Made by a program: the position numbers and the translations under genes
Notes under the pieces: model-generated
What the model was told of the DNA's origin: nothing
Seen by the model: the letters and a program-made list of their open reading frames with translations, nothing else
Database searches by the model: none
IMG/VR virus record: IMGVR_UViG_3300046463_000739
Coordinates: 1-36,057 of that record
Reading direction: 5' to 3' (one strand)
DNA: 36,057 nucleotides
Source of the DNA: a virus
Part shown: piece by piece, positions 7,069 to 16,018 of the stretch
Layout: the number at the start of each line of letters is the position of its first letter
Position numbering within the stretch: position 1 is the first letter of the stretch

Positions 7069-8136
7069 ATGCGACCAAGAAAGGCAGCAAATCGCGATCT
7101 GCCCCCTCGAATGATCAGGCGGGTTAGGTCAATGAAAAACGGCTCAGAGTGGGTCGGGTATTACTACGATGGGAGAGATGATCAGGGGAAGAGGAAGGAA
7201 ATTCCGTTGGGTGGCGACTTGGATGTCGCCAAGGCGGAATGGGCGAAACTCGATTGCAAGCCAATTCCTCAAAAGAACACCCTTCTGGGAAAAGTTTTCG
7301 ACCGATACGAAGCCGAGATCATTCCGGCGAAAAAGCCTAGAACCCAAAAGGACAACTTGCTTTCACTGACACAACTCAGGAAAGCATTCAGTGAAGCGCC
7401 GATCAATGCGGTGACACCACAGGTGATAGCCCAGTACCGCGACAAACGGACCGGGAAGGTTCGGGCGAATCGCGAGATCTCACTACTCTCGCACATCTAT
7501 AACATTGCCAGGGAATGGGGTATCACTGACAAGGAAAATCCCGCCTCCGGTGTGCGCAAAAACAAAGAGACACCACGTGACTTTTACGCTGATGCCAGGA
7601 TCTGGAATGCCGTCTATGGTGTTGCCGTGCCAGAACTCAAAGACGCCATGGACCTGGCCTATCTTACGGGCCAGCGCCCTGCTGATGTCCTATCCATGCG
7701 CGCTACGGATGTCACCAACAGCTTTCTGCTGGTTGCGCAGGGCAAGACCTCGAAAAAGCTCCGCATCCGGCTCGATGCAGGCGAGATCATTAACGGTTTA
7801 GGTGAGCTGATAGAAAAGCTGCTCGTACAGCGGAAGGCGCGCGCAGTACGAAACCCGTATTTGATCATTACGGAGGATGGTCGCCGCGTGACCGCGCCAA
7901 TGCTTCGCCTACGATTCGACGATGCACGCAATGTTGCTATCGCGAAAGCTCTAGAGGACGAAGATGCGCAACTAGCTTCAAGCATTCGACAGTTTCAGTT
8001 CAGGGATATCCGGCCGAAGGCAGCCAGTGAGATTGACGATCTTGGTCATGCCAGCCGACTGCTTGGGCATACCGATAAACGCATAACAGAAACAGTTTAT
8101 CGACGCGTCGGCGAGATCGTGAAACCCACACGATGA
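7069..8136 (+). CDS. int: Phage tyrosine recombinase (integrase)
   Basis: A 355-aa site-specific recombinase. Residues 1-65 are an arm-binding-like domain, about 70-165 the core-binding SAM-like domain, and about 170-350 the catalytic domain. Catalytic residues visible: Arg203 (TGQRPADVL), Lys226 or Lys229 (GKTSK), Arg315, His334 (LLGHTDKR) and the nucleophile Tyr344 (TVYRR). The usual HxxR box reads RDIR, so the His is replaced by Arg312. It makes the attL/attR junctions of the prophage. It is the last gene of the rightward arm; no tRNA lies directly after it, and the only tRNA fragment is 7.7 kb to the right. Confidence 0.92.
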   Translation: MRPRKAANRDLPPRMIRRVRSMKNGSEWVGYYYDGRDDQGKRKEIPLGGDLDVAKAEWAKLDCKPIPQKNTLLGKVFDRYEAEIIPAKKPRTQKDNLLSLTQLRKAFSEAPINAVTPQVIAQYRDKRTGKVRANREISLLSHIYNIAREWGITDKENPASGVRKNKETPRDFYADARIWNAVYGVAVPELKDAMDLAYLTGQRPADVLSMRATDVTNSFLLVAQGKTSKKLRIRLDAGEIINGLGELIEKLLVQRKARAVRNPYLIITEDGRRVTAPMLRLRFDDARNVAIAKALEDEDAQLASSIRQFQFRDIRPKAASEIDDLGHASRLLGHTDKRITETVYRRVGEIVKPTR

Positions 8137-8344
8137 ACCCAACATAATTGGTTAAATTCGCTCAGGAGTGCTCTAACCGTTCACCTCGAACTTTAGAGCT
8201 GCTCTCCGCGACATGGAGCTCTCGGCCAAGAGGAGCCGTCCAGCCATCCAAAAACGGACGACTGATGCATTTACTGATTCGCCATGGAATGACAGAAATG
8301 GGCTACCTTGTTGACCCATCTACTCATAGCTCAGGGAGAGCGCC
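8137..8344. other. Intergenic region after the integrase
   Basis: About 208 bp with no convincing gene. An attachment site would be expected here if the prophage ended at its integrase, but no tRNA sequence or copy of the tRNA-Ser core seen at 15849-15904 is present. The change of gene content (GNAT, autotransporter) begins at its right edge. Confidence 0.5.
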
Positions 8345-8770
8345 ATGTCTGTAGAAATCCAGCTTTCGGAAAATGCGACTGAAGCAGAGCGGTTAGGAAT
8401 TTTGACTCCATTACTGGCCCATAATCTGGCCAACGGTGGAGACGACGCCCATGAAACATTTGCCCTGTTGCTACGAGACCCAGACAGTAACGAAATTATA
8501 GGCGGGCTTTACGGCAAGGTCTCATATCAATGGCTGCTCATTGATCTTGTCAGCGTTCCCGAGTCGATGCGTGGCAGAGGTATTGGAGAACGGCTGATGC
8601 GCATGGCCGAAGATATCGCACAGAAAAAGAGCTGCACTGGCATCTGGCTGGAGACCTTCAGCTTTCAGGCACCAGGCTTTTATCAAAAACTGGGCTACTC
8701 CGAGTTCGGACGCCTGGCAGACTATCCACCGGGACATACCCGGCTCTACTACCAGAAGCTGTTGTGCTGA
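8345..8770 (+). CDS. GNAT-family N-acetyltransferase
   Basis: A 141-aa acetyltransferase. The acetyl-CoA-binding motif is visible as SVPESMRGRGIGERLMRMAE (R/Q-x-x-G-x-G/A type) and the C-terminal part as APGFYQKLGYSEFGRLADYP. Members transfer acetyl groups from acetyl-CoA to small molecules or protein amines; the substrate cannot be told. The ATG at 8345 has GGGAG 8 nt upstream. It is monocistronic and converges on the autotransporter. Composition looks like ordinary Pseudomonas chromosome, so it could be host DNA rather than phage cargo. Confidence 0.85.
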   Translation: MSVEIQLSENATEAERLGILTPLLAHNLANGGDDAHETFALLLRDPDSNEIIGGLYGKVSYQWLLIDLVSVPESMRGRGIGERLMRMAEDIAQKKSCTGIWLETFSFQAPGFYQKLGYSEFGRLADYPPGHTRLYYQKLLC

Positions 8771-8952
8771 CAACGTTTTGATCTTTGCCCGATAGCTGTT
8801 TCATAGCAGACCACAATCGGCCATAAGTGGACAGTGGTCTAAACGTCCTGAGTTCCAACCAGCTATAGGCGCAGTTGCATTCCTACGTAGAAATTGTTTC
8901 TTGCCTGGAATGATGAGATTGAACTGGCGGTGCTTATGAACACCAATAGAGA

Positions 8953-8990
8953 CGACCAAGACTCGAATTAAAAGATCCGGGTCTTGGTCG
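8953..8990. terminator. Bidirectional terminator-like hairpin
   Basis: CGACCAAGAC (8953-8962) pairs perfectly with GTCTTGGTCG (8981-8990) around an 18-nt loop. It lies between the converging GNAT and autotransporter genes and could end both transcripts, although T-runs are weak. Confidence 0.5.
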
Positions 8991-9020
8991 CTTATTTGAA
9001 ACTGCCTTCAGGAGAGGATT

Positions 9021-12000
9021 TTACCAAGCGTAGCGGTAGCCTACGTTCACCGAATAAGGCTGTTCGATGCTATCGCCCTTGGTGTATTCCGCGTCGATGA
9101 AGAACTTGTGCTTCTCGGCGGTTTGCAGGATTACCCCGCCACCGATTTCGGCCCGCGAACCTGGTAATTTGCTGTCCAGACTTACGTCGTTGACGCTAAC
9201 ATGGCTGTCACCGGCATGTTCGGTTATCCACGATGCTTTGGCGTATGGCTGCACAGTCATACCGTTATCCAGCTTCATGTTACGACCGAACAGGCTGCCA
9301 ACTCGGCTCTGAACAGAAGTAACGGCGTCCTGTTCGACTTTCAAGCCATTGCTTGCGGTGTAGTCGCCACTGCCCACACGGAACGCTTGCACTTCCAGTT
9401 GTGGTTCGACGAACCAGCCTTGTCCAAGATCGATTTGCTTGCCAACCTCTACGCTAGCCGCGATTGCGTGATTCTTGTATTTGCCATCCACCTTCTTACC
9501 CATATTGCTGGTGATGTCGACCTTGTTGTCCAAGTGGGTGTATTTCAACACGCTGTCCACGTACACGCCGTTTTGGTCGATGTAGGTGGCATAGGTGCCG
9601 AGCATGGCGCTGTCGATTTGGCCTTTGCTGCCTTCGCCGAAGTTCTGACGAGCCTCACCTTTTCCGGCCATACCGCCGAGGTACAGCTTGCCGTTATAGA
9701 AAGGAATGGCCTTGTCGGCGCCGATCTCGAAACCGTTGACCTGTTGCTCAAAGGCACGGCTGGAACCTGTATCGATGCGCTGCTCCTTACCGAAGCCACG
9801 TGTCCACAGACCGCCCTCATCATTGCCCATACGCAACTCGCCCAGTCGTTTAGTCAAGGCATTCATCTGCGCACCGATGAGTCCTGTGGCCGCCGCCTGT
9901 TGAGCGATGGCAGCGTTCGCGCCCTTACTCAGATTCTCCGGCTGAGGATTGCTGATAATTGGTTCAACAGGCGTAATGATACCTCCGGCACCGCCACTGG
10001 TATCACCCACTGGCCCCTCGCCACCGCCCGCACCGCCTCCGGTGTCACCCACTGGCCCCTCGCCATCGCTAGCATCCTCGGCAGTGCCGGCCAGATACCA
10101 GTCATCGCCACGCTGTTCGAGGCCATAACGGAAGGCACCCACGTCGACTTTACCTCCGTACAAATCGAATTTGCCCGCCCCGCCGTTGGTATCCACCAGC
10201 ATCAGTGCACCACCTTGGGCCTGGTGGCCTGAATCGGCAACGATCAGCGTGTGCTCCCCGTCAACTTGCCCTTCAACCTTGAGCAAGTCGCCTTGCAGCG
10301 TCGCCAAGTCAGTGTTGAGCAAGAAGCTGCCATTGCCGCTCAAGTTGCCCACCGTCAGCGTTTTGAACAAGCCGTTGGAGTGGTCGAAATTGACACGGCC
10401 GTCGTTCAACGAAAGAGCACCCAGTGAAGAGTCGCCAGACATTGTCCAGGCGCTTGCACTGTTTACACCAAGCTTATCCAGCCATTGTGCTGCACCTTGC
10501 CAGGTCGAACCATTTTCAAGGCTGATGCCGCTGTCTAGCGTGTGATCATGGTCGATCGAGACGTCACCTTTCAGTCGCGATCCATTGGTGGCGGCCAGTG
10601 TCATGCGTTCGATTTTCTTGCCGCTCGTCTCCACGCTTCGGGAGGCCATCAAGATGTTACCTTCAATCGTAGAACCGTCAGCGGTCACATCAACACCGGC
10701 GAGAACCCCTCCCTTGATAGCATAGTCATTGGAGCTTACAAGGCTGTTTTTGAGATGAACGCTATGCTGGCCCGATGTCAGAGCGGCGATCCCGACAGCG
10801 GTCGTGCCATTGACCACAACACGTGAGTCTTCGAGGCTCAACGATGAACCGACGTCCGTGCCTACATAGACACCGTAGCTGCCATTACCATTTAGAGCGA
10901 TATCGACATTCTTACCGATGACAGTACCCCCAGATGCAGAGTAGAGACCGATGCCGCCGTGCTCACCGTGGATGCGGACATTATCGAACGTTGCTTTCCC
11001 TCCATCGATTTTGCTGCTCCAGAGGCCGTGTTCCCCTAAATCCACTTCACTGTTAGTCAAGTTGAGGGTTGAGCCTGCAGATGCCCGGAGCATAGGTCCT
11101 GATCCGTCGCTGGTGATCTTCACATTGTTCGCATTGACCACACCTCCCTGTTTGGCCGAGATGGCAGTGGCCGTGGAGTGCAGGTTTGACGACTCAACAT
11201 TCACCGTCCCTCCAGCATCAGCAAATACGGCTTCGGCGTTAGAGTTGATGTCCATGTTCTTGACATCAACGGTCGCCCCTTGGGATGCCTGAGCACCATA
11301 GACGTATCCTGATCCGGTGGTGGTTATGCTGCCGCCGTCCAGACTTATGTAAGCCCCCTCTCCTGAGGCCAGCGCTCCACGACTGTTGTCCCCTGAAGTA
11401 CTGATCGCAATATCGTCCGCCACCACCGTCCCGCCTGCGGTGGCGTATATTCCATAGCCCCTGCTATTGGTGGTTTTAATGGAGCCTCCGCGAACGTTGA
11501 CGTTGCTGGTCCCCGTTGTTGCAATTCCATACCCGTTGGCTCCGAGGGTAACGATATCGAGATTGCTGACATCAGCCGTCGCATTCGTCACGAGCAGGCC
11601 CGAACCTGAGCTATTGATCTGCACATTGTTACCAGTTAGCTGGCTTGCTTCTTTGATATCCAACGCGACGCTGTTGCCCAGCGTAGCGACCTCGGTGTTT
11701 TGAAGGTTTACCTTAGAGCCACCAGACGCCACCAACCCAGGCGTATTGGCCATGAGGGAATTCACGGTCATGCCGATTAAATTCAGCGAGGAGCTGGTTT
11801 CTACCAACACAGCGCCCAAGCCAGTGCCTGAAGTGCTGAGAATACCGTTGCTCCAAGTCGCCTCACCGACATTCATAACCCGCAATGCAGGGTTGTTGTC
11901 ACCTGATGTCACCATTTTCCCGGTACCGTTATAGATCGTACCGTCGACGAGCACACCAGTGGCGTGCCCCATGCTGGAAAAGGCCAACAACAAGCTGGCA

Positions 12001-12146
12001 GACAAGGTGCTTAAGGGAAAAGCCGGGACTTTCGAAGATAAGCGCGCAAGACTGTTGCGCGATTCTATTACGTCAGACGCCGACTCCGACGGCACCGTAA
12101 AATAGGTACGTGTACGATTCCATATAGTTCGGTAGATGCTGTTCAT
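9021..12146 (-). CDS. Type Va autotransporter, pertactin-like
   Basis: A 1041-aa secreted or surface protein. The N-terminus NSIYRTIWNRTRTYFTV is an extended signal peptide region, followed by a hydrophobic core LSASLLLAFSSMGHA with probable cleavage after GHA. Residues about 60-690 are a beta-helix passenger of short repeats rich in Asn/Ser/Thr/Gly. A Gly/Pro-rich linker with a repeated GEGPVGDT unit follows at about 690-725. The last 280 residues form the outer-membrane beta-barrel, ending in the usual aromatic residues (GYRYAW). The ATG at 12146 has GAGAG upstream and gives the canonical ESPR; an ATG at 12161 is less likely. No protease catalytic motif is evident, so adhesion is the likeliest role. 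It stands alone. Confidence 0.93.
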   Translation of the reverse strand: MNSIYRTIWNRTRTYFTVPSESASDVIESRNSLARLSSKVPAFPLSTLSASLLLAFSSMGHATGVLVDGTIYNGTGKMVTSGDNNPALRVMNVGEATWSNGILSTSGTGLGAVLVETSSSLNLIGMTVNSLMANTPGLVASGGSKVNLQNTEVATLGNSVALDIKEASQLTGNNVQINSSGSGLLVTNATADVSNLDIVTLGANGYGIATTGTSNVNVRGGSIKTTNSRGYGIYATAGGTVVADDIAISTSGDNSRGALASGEGAYISLDGGSITTTGSGYVYGAQASQGATVDVKNMDINSNAEAVFADAGGTVNVESSNLHSTATAISAKQGGVVNANNVKITSDGSGPMLRASAGSTLNLTNSEVDLGEHGLWSSKIDGGKATFDNVRIHGEHGGIGLYSASGGTVIGKNVDIALNGNGSYGVYVGTDVGSSLSLEDSRVVVNGTTAVGIAALTSGQHSVHLKNSLVSSNDYAIKGGVLAGVDVTADGSTIEGNILMASRSVETSGKKIERMTLAATNGSRLKGDVSIDHDHTLDSGISLENGSTWQGAAQWLDKLGVNSASAWTMSGDSSLGALSLNDGRVNFDHSNGLFKTLTVGNLSGNGSFLLNTDLATLQGDLLKVEGQVDGEHTLIVADSGHQAQGGALMLVDTNGGAGKFDLYGGKVDVGAFRYGLEQRGDDWYLAGTAEDASDGEGPVGDTGGGAGGGEGPVGDTSGGAGGIITPVEPIISNPQPENLSKGANAAIAQQAAATGLIGAQMNALTKRLGELRMGNDEGGLWTRGFGKEQRIDTGSSRAFEQQVNGFEIGADKAIPFYNGKLYLGGMAGKGEARQNFGEGSKGQIDSAMLGTYATYIDQNGVYVDSVLKYTHLDNKVDITSNMGKKVDGKYKNHAIAASVEVGKQIDLGQGWFVEPQLEVQAFRVGSGDYTASNGLKVEQDAVTSVQSRVGSLFGRNMKLDNGMTVQPYAKASWITEHAGDSHVSVNDVSLDSKLPGSRAEIGGGVILQTAEKHKFFIDAEYTKGDSIEQPYSVNVGYRYAW
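9999..10065 (-). repeat. 42-nt tandem duplication in the autotransporter linker
   Basis: A 25-nt block at 9999-10023 recurs with one mismatch at 10041-10065, period 42 nt. It encodes two copies of the Gly-rich unit GEGPVGDT with the following Gly/Ala residues, between passenger and barrel. Such repeats can change copy number by slippage and alter linker length. Confidence 0.7.
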
Positions 12147-12656
12147 AAATCTCTCATTCATTGATTTTTTTCAGGACAGGCTTAAACAAGCCAGCGCTCG
12201 AAAGTCATCGAGGAGAGATTTGAACAGGAAATTTAGCGGCAAAAGTTCAGGCTTTTCCGACGGATCTGTAGGAAATTTCCTACGCGCGAGCCGCTCTCTT
12301 TAGCACTCAGCAATTCGTATTTCCATCTACATGAATCACCACTGGTTTTGTAGACATTCGATGACCGCTATTGGCCGATTGCTGTCCGCTGCGAAGGGCG
12401 CCAGTCGCCCCGTAGAGGACAATCGTCTGTGTGAACTCAGACGCCAAGTCTTTGGGCTCCCGGCATAGTTCATCACAGATTCCGCCCCATTCCCCAGTAG
12501 GTCGCGTCCACAGTTCGTGTCCGTGGCTTGAATGGATTCATCAAATTCAGATCGGCAGAGCTCAACAAATAGCAAAGGGCCCTGACACTTGGCTTGGTGA
12601 TAATGGCTTTCTGACTTCAGTCCGACTACGCTCACGCGCATCAGGAAGGAGGCGCG
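12147..12656. promoter_or_regulatory. Divergent intergenic region between autotransporter and ATPase
   Basis: About 510 bp upstream of both divergent genes. It holds the perfect palindrome at 12268-12283, a degenerate intergenic repeat at about 12360-12400, and a strong AAGGAGG site 5 nt before the ATPase ATG. No convincing gene is present; short frames here have low-quality composition. Confidence 0.5.
12268..12283. promoter_or_regulatory. 16-bp perfect palindrome, candidate operator
   Basis: GTAGGAAATTTCCTAC is self-complementary over 16 bp and lies about 120 bp upstream of the autotransporter start. Its size and symmetry suit a dimeric LuxR/NarL-type or other HTH regulator. The regulator is unknown. 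Confidence 0.5.
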
Positions 12657-15509
12657 ATGAGCCAATACCTTTTGAGTTTTGCAAGGCAGAATCTTGAAGG
12701 ACGCAGTGACGCTTACCTCGTGCTGCTCTGGTGCATGTACCAAGCGAACCAAGGCAAGGGCCGCTATTCTGACCACATCAAAACGCACATCACAGCGGCA
12801 GCTGACCAGTTGCTGGGGCGCAACTATCAGCGGATAGCCGCACGCTTCAAAAAGGTGCTCGACAGTAAGCCCGAATTGGATCGCATACCGCCCTCCGGAC
12901 TCGGTACGTTGGACTACCTTCGCGTAAAAAACTTCCGAGGCTTCGGAGAATTTGGCCCAGACGACACAGGCACCTTTATTCGCTTCGGTAAGCTGAAGAA
13001 TATCTTCTACGCACCCAATGGCGGAGGCAAATCATCGTTGTGCGAGGCGTTGGAAATCGGCACCACTGGCGATATCAAAGAAGCGGCCAGGCGCAAGACT
13101 AAGGTCAATCAGTACATCGCCCGGGGAGAGGTGAGGCCCAGGCTCATGCTGATGGGAACAGACAAGTTGCCAGTCAAGCGAAGCATCAGTTGGTCGGGCT
13201 GTTTCATTGATCGGAACCGTCTTCAAGAGTTTTCGTTGCTGGGCTCCAAGGATACTGGCAGTGCCGAGAGTGATGTCTTGGCCACCTTGTTTGGTTTGGA
13301 GGAACTCCAGGAGGTCATTTCTCGGTTCGTCCGGCCTGAAAGTTTCTCGCTCAAAGCCTTCATGCGTGCTGATCAAGCCGACGCACTGGACATCCTGGAA
13401 CGTGCCAGGGTAAGCCTGGGCCAGCTGCGGCGTAATCACAGAGCAGACCTTCATGCATCGATTTCCGAGAGTTGTAGGCTGCTGGGGCTGAGAGCCGACC
13501 AAGACTTCGATGTGCGCCGAAAGGTCTTGCGGTTGCGCGACACGGTTGAAATGCATATTCGTGGCGCTGAGCGCCTGCGAGCTGCCAAGGCCCCGTTCGC
13601 TATATCTCTAAAGCAAGTCAGGCATATCTGTGCCATCGCCCAGCGCTTGCTCCAACGCAGAGTCGATATCGAGAAGGTGTTTCTGCAGAGAGCCAGCGAG
13701 GTCAATTATCGCGCCGTATATGAGGCATTGGTGGCCATCGAACAGCTACAGGTCGGGGAAGCTTGCCCCGCATGCCTGACGCCCCTCAATCAGGTGGTGA
13801 TGAACCCGTTTGAGAGGGCGCGGGAGCAGATCAAGGCATTGGGTGCACTAGAGTCCCTCAAGCAATCCAAGCAGAGAAATGACACCCGAATCGCGCTCTG
13901 GGCTTCACGAGTAGCGACCGGAATCGGCGAGGTGAAAGGCAATGAACACGCTGATGTTCCCTGTCCACTGAACATGGACGAATTGGAGGTGGAGCTTGCA
14001 AAGTTCCATGCCGCTACCGATCGCTCGGAAGTGGCGCCGTCCGTTCTCGACTCGTTTCTGAAGCTTTGTGCGCGGAGTGCAGATCAGCTCGAGGACTACT
14101 TGCGCACCTGTGAGCGCAAGCTTGGGGAGGTTGGCCAGGCAGACGCCCAGGCAGCTCGCCTCGAAGAACGGGTGACGCAGTTGAAAGAAATTGACGAATT
14201 GCTGAAGCATCAGTTCGACAGAAAAAAACTGGCGATAAGCGAGTTCAAGGTCGCCAACGACCAGATGGCAGACCTGATAAAGCAAAAAGCGGCATTGCTC
14301 AACGATGCAGTCGACAATAGCCACTTCAACCAGTTGCTCAAGGATCTGGAAGCTGAGTACCGAACGCTGTACCGCGACTTGCTGGATTACAAGCTTGAGC
14401 TAGAGAAAGCGCGAATCACCGGGATCGAAGCCAAAGCTGCGGAGTACTACCGCGCGATCAACAACCACGACGATGACCATGAGCAGATCGCGTCGTTGAC
14501 CTTCGACCGCCAGGGGGATAGCTATCGGATCAAGATCACCAGCGTGGACGGATCATTCCTTGATGCGTTTGCGGTGCTTAGTGAAGGGCATCTGCGAGCG
14601 TTGGGTTTGTCCATCCTCTTGGCGATGGCTGAGAAGAACAACTTCCCGCTCATCGTATTCGATGACGTCGTCAATGCGATCGACACCGATCACCGATCGA
14701 ACATCATCGAGCTGTTCTTCAGCGACGCATACCTGCGTCGGATCCAAATGGTCGTCACCACCCATGACCGTCTTTTCTGGGAGCGTTTCTGTATCATTGC
14801 CCAGCGTCACGCGCAACAGGTTCAGTACACCAGTAATGTTCTCAGCTATACGAACAAAGGCATTCTAGTCATTGATCACGTGGGCAGCTTCCAGGAAAAA
14901 ATTCTTGCCGCGCTTTCCGTATTCGATGTGCGTCAAGCGCTGCTCTATTGTCGTATCTGGTTCGAATCCATGGTGCTTGAGTTCTGCATAGAAAATGAAG
15001 TCAAAGTAACCGCGCACTTTAATAAATCACAGCTCAAGAAGAGCATGTACCTGCAGGTCAGCCTGGAACACACCTTTTCGCTGGTGGAACCGTTCATTGA
15101 CTATGACCTGTCATACTTCAATTTCATCAAGAATGACCTGGTCAACTGGGGTGGGCAGAACCAGGAGCACCATGCCTTCGACGAGGGCAGCCTGAACTTC
15201 GTGCACTCAAAGACTAGCAGTGAGGTCGTTAAAATCTACGACGCCATCCGCTATTTGGAGTGCCAGCTATTTGCAGCTAAGAAGAGAGAATCAGGCGTCA
15301 AATGTCTTGCCGACCTGAACGGTGATATCGCGTGGAGGCAACGCAAGCTTGCAAGACTCGCCAAGGCGCCAGAAGAGGTTCAGAAGGAGCACCAGTCGGC
15401 GTTGAAAGCTCTGGAAAAGCGCGCGGTAGAACTCGACCAAGAGCTTCAGTTCATCGAACAGTGTCTCGCCAGCGTCGCTCAGCGCGAGCAAGCTCAAGAA
15501 TTGCCATGA
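12657..15509 (+). CDS. Rad50/RloC-like ATPase with C-terminal RxxxE...H nuclease-like domain
   Basis: A 950-aa cytoplasmic SMC/Rad50-type ATPase. Residues 1-80 are an unusual N-terminal extension. Walker A is APNGGGKSS (119-127). Coiled-coil arms flank a CxxC hook (C370-C373) and continue to about 600. The ABC signature is LSEGH (641-645), Walker B PLIVFDD (664-670), D-loop NAID, and H-loop His703. The region 745-875 contains R766-x3-E770 and His850 in NFVHS, similar in layout to the anticodon-nuclease triad of PrrC and RloC. In those families ATPase activity holds the tRNase in check until phage infection or DNA damage. The C-terminus is coiled coil. The ATG has AAGGAGG 5 nt upstream. It stands alone. 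ATPase call is sure; the nuclease call is inference. Confidence 0.85.
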   Translation: MSQYLLSFARQNLEGRSDAYLVLLWCMYQANQGKGRYSDHIKTHITAAADQLLGRNYQRIAARFKKVLDSKPELDRIPPSGLGTLDYLRVKNFRGFGEFGPDDTGTFIRFGKLKNIFYAPNGGGKSSLCEALEIGTTGDIKEAARRKTKVNQYIARGEVRPRLMLMGTDKLPVKRSISWSGCFIDRNRLQEFSLLGSKDTGSAESDVLATLFGLEELQEVISRFVRPESFSLKAFMRADQADALDILERARVSLGQLRRNHRADLHASISESCRLLGLRADQDFDVRRKVLRLRDTVEMHIRGAERLRAAKAPFAISLKQVRHICAIAQRLLQRRVDIEKVFLQRASEVNYRAVYEALVAIEQLQVGEACPACLTPLNQVVMNPFERAREQIKALGALESLKQSKQRNDTRIALWASRVATGIGEVKGNEHADVPCPLNMDELEVELAKFHAATDRSEVAPSVLDSFLKLCARSADQLEDYLRTCERKLGEVGQADAQAARLEERVTQLKEIDELLKHQFDRKKLAISEFKVANDQMADLIKQKAALLNDAVDNSHFNQLLKDLEAEYRTLYRDLLDYKLELEKARITGIEAKAAEYYRAINNHDDDHEQIASLTFDRQGDSYRIKITSVDGSFLDAFAVLSEGHLRALGLSILLAMAEKNNFPLIVFDDVVNAIDTDHRSNIIELFFSDAYLRRIQMVVTTHDRLFWERFCIIAQRHAQQVQYTSNVLSYTNKGILVIDHVGSFQEKILAALSVFDVRQALLYCRIWFESMVLEFCIENEVKVTAHFNKSQLKKSMYLQVSLEHTFSLVEPFIDYDLSYFNFIKNDLVNWGGQNQEHHAFDEGSLNFVHSKTSSEVVKIYDAIRYLECQLFAAKKRESGVKCLADLNGDIAWRQRKLARLAKAPEEVQKEHQSALKALEKRAVELDQELQFIEQCLASVAQREQAQELP

Positions 15510-15848
15510 CCTCTGTTCCGCTTGGAGCAGATCTGGCTGTTTTGGGTTCATATTCTGCGAGGACTCAACGGCCGCTTTTGACCGTGTCCTGCCTGTTACG
15601 GCTGACCAGGTTGGCTGCAAAATCTCACTTCAGATGAAAGTCGCTTTCCCTCAAGCGTAGTCTCTCAATTGCAGCTTGAAGTCTAGGGCGATCATGAGCC
15701 TACCCAGAACGCCAAAAAACCGGCCAACTTCGTTTCCGCAAATAAGTGTCCACCCCTTGATTCCAGAGGCCTCCAGAGCATCAACGAATAGTGCCTAGCG
15801 GAAACGAATACAAGTTAAAGCATTGATATATAAGGATTAATCTTCGGA
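15510..15848. other. Intergenic region left of the tRNA fragment, with an 11-bp inverted repeat
   Basis: No convincing gene. TTCGTTTCCGC (15729-15739) is repeated inverted as GCGGAAACGAA (15798-15808), 34 bp before the tRNA-like core ends its left flank. This could be the P-arm of an attachment site. A stretch near 15567 (GGCCGCTTTTGACCG) resembles degenerate intergenic sequence common in Pseudomonas, from memory. Confidence 0.45.
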
Positions 15849-15904
15849 CTTGAAAACCGTCGACTGTAACAGGTCCATGAGTTCGAATCCCATCGCCTCC
15901 GCCA
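15849..15904 (+). tRNA. 3' half of tRNA-Ser(UGA), attachment-site core
   Basis: The sequence begins in the anticodon loop (CTTGAAA, anticodon TGA), continues through the 3' anticodon strand, a long variable arm, the TPsiC arm with GTTCGAATC, the 3' acceptor strand GGCGGAGG-complement (CGCCTCC) and an encoded GCCA. No D-arm or 5' acceptor strand is found upstream, and the 5' anticodon strand pairs imperfectly. It is therefore a fragment, not a working tRNA. Elements that integrate in the 3' end of a tRNA leave exactly such a copy at the far junction; the intact gene should lie elsewhere, to the left. Confidence 0.8.
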
Positions 15905-15916
15905 TCTTAAGTACGA

Positions 15917-15942
15917 CAAAGCCCTGATTATTCAGGGCTTTG
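15917..15942. terminator. Hairpin downstream of the tRNA fragment
   Basis: CAAAGCCCTGA and TCAGGGCTTTG form a perfect 11-bp stem around TTAT. It sits 12 nt after the CCA end and looks like a tRNA terminator, though the T-run is only three bases within the stem. Confidence 0.55.
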
Positions 15943-15981
15943 CCGTTTCTGGCATTTGAGATTTCCGCCGCGCTAGCTGAA

Positions 15982-16018
15982 GCGTTACAAAACTTTTTGG
16001 CCCGCGTTACAAAACTTT
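15982..16018 (+). repeat. Two 15-bp direct repeats, candidate integrase arm sites
   Basis: GCGTTACAAAACTTT occurs at 15982-15996 and 16004-16018, spaced 22 bp. Direct repeats at two-helical-turn spacing beside an att core are typical of arm-type sites for tyrosine integrases. Their location right of the core suggests that the element on this side is a second mobile element. Confidence 0.5.

Noticed and set aside
8148-8354. 68-codon frame after the integrase
   Set aside because: No ribosome-binding site, atypical composition, overlaps the GNAT start.
9201-10232. 343-codon plus-strand frame opposite the autotransporter barrel
   Set aside because: Antisense shadow of the beta-barrel coding region; no domain and no plausible start.
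12336-12788. 150-codon minus-strand frame overlapping the ATPase start
   Set aside because: No recognisable domain, no good ribosome-binding site and conflict with the strongly supported ATPase start.
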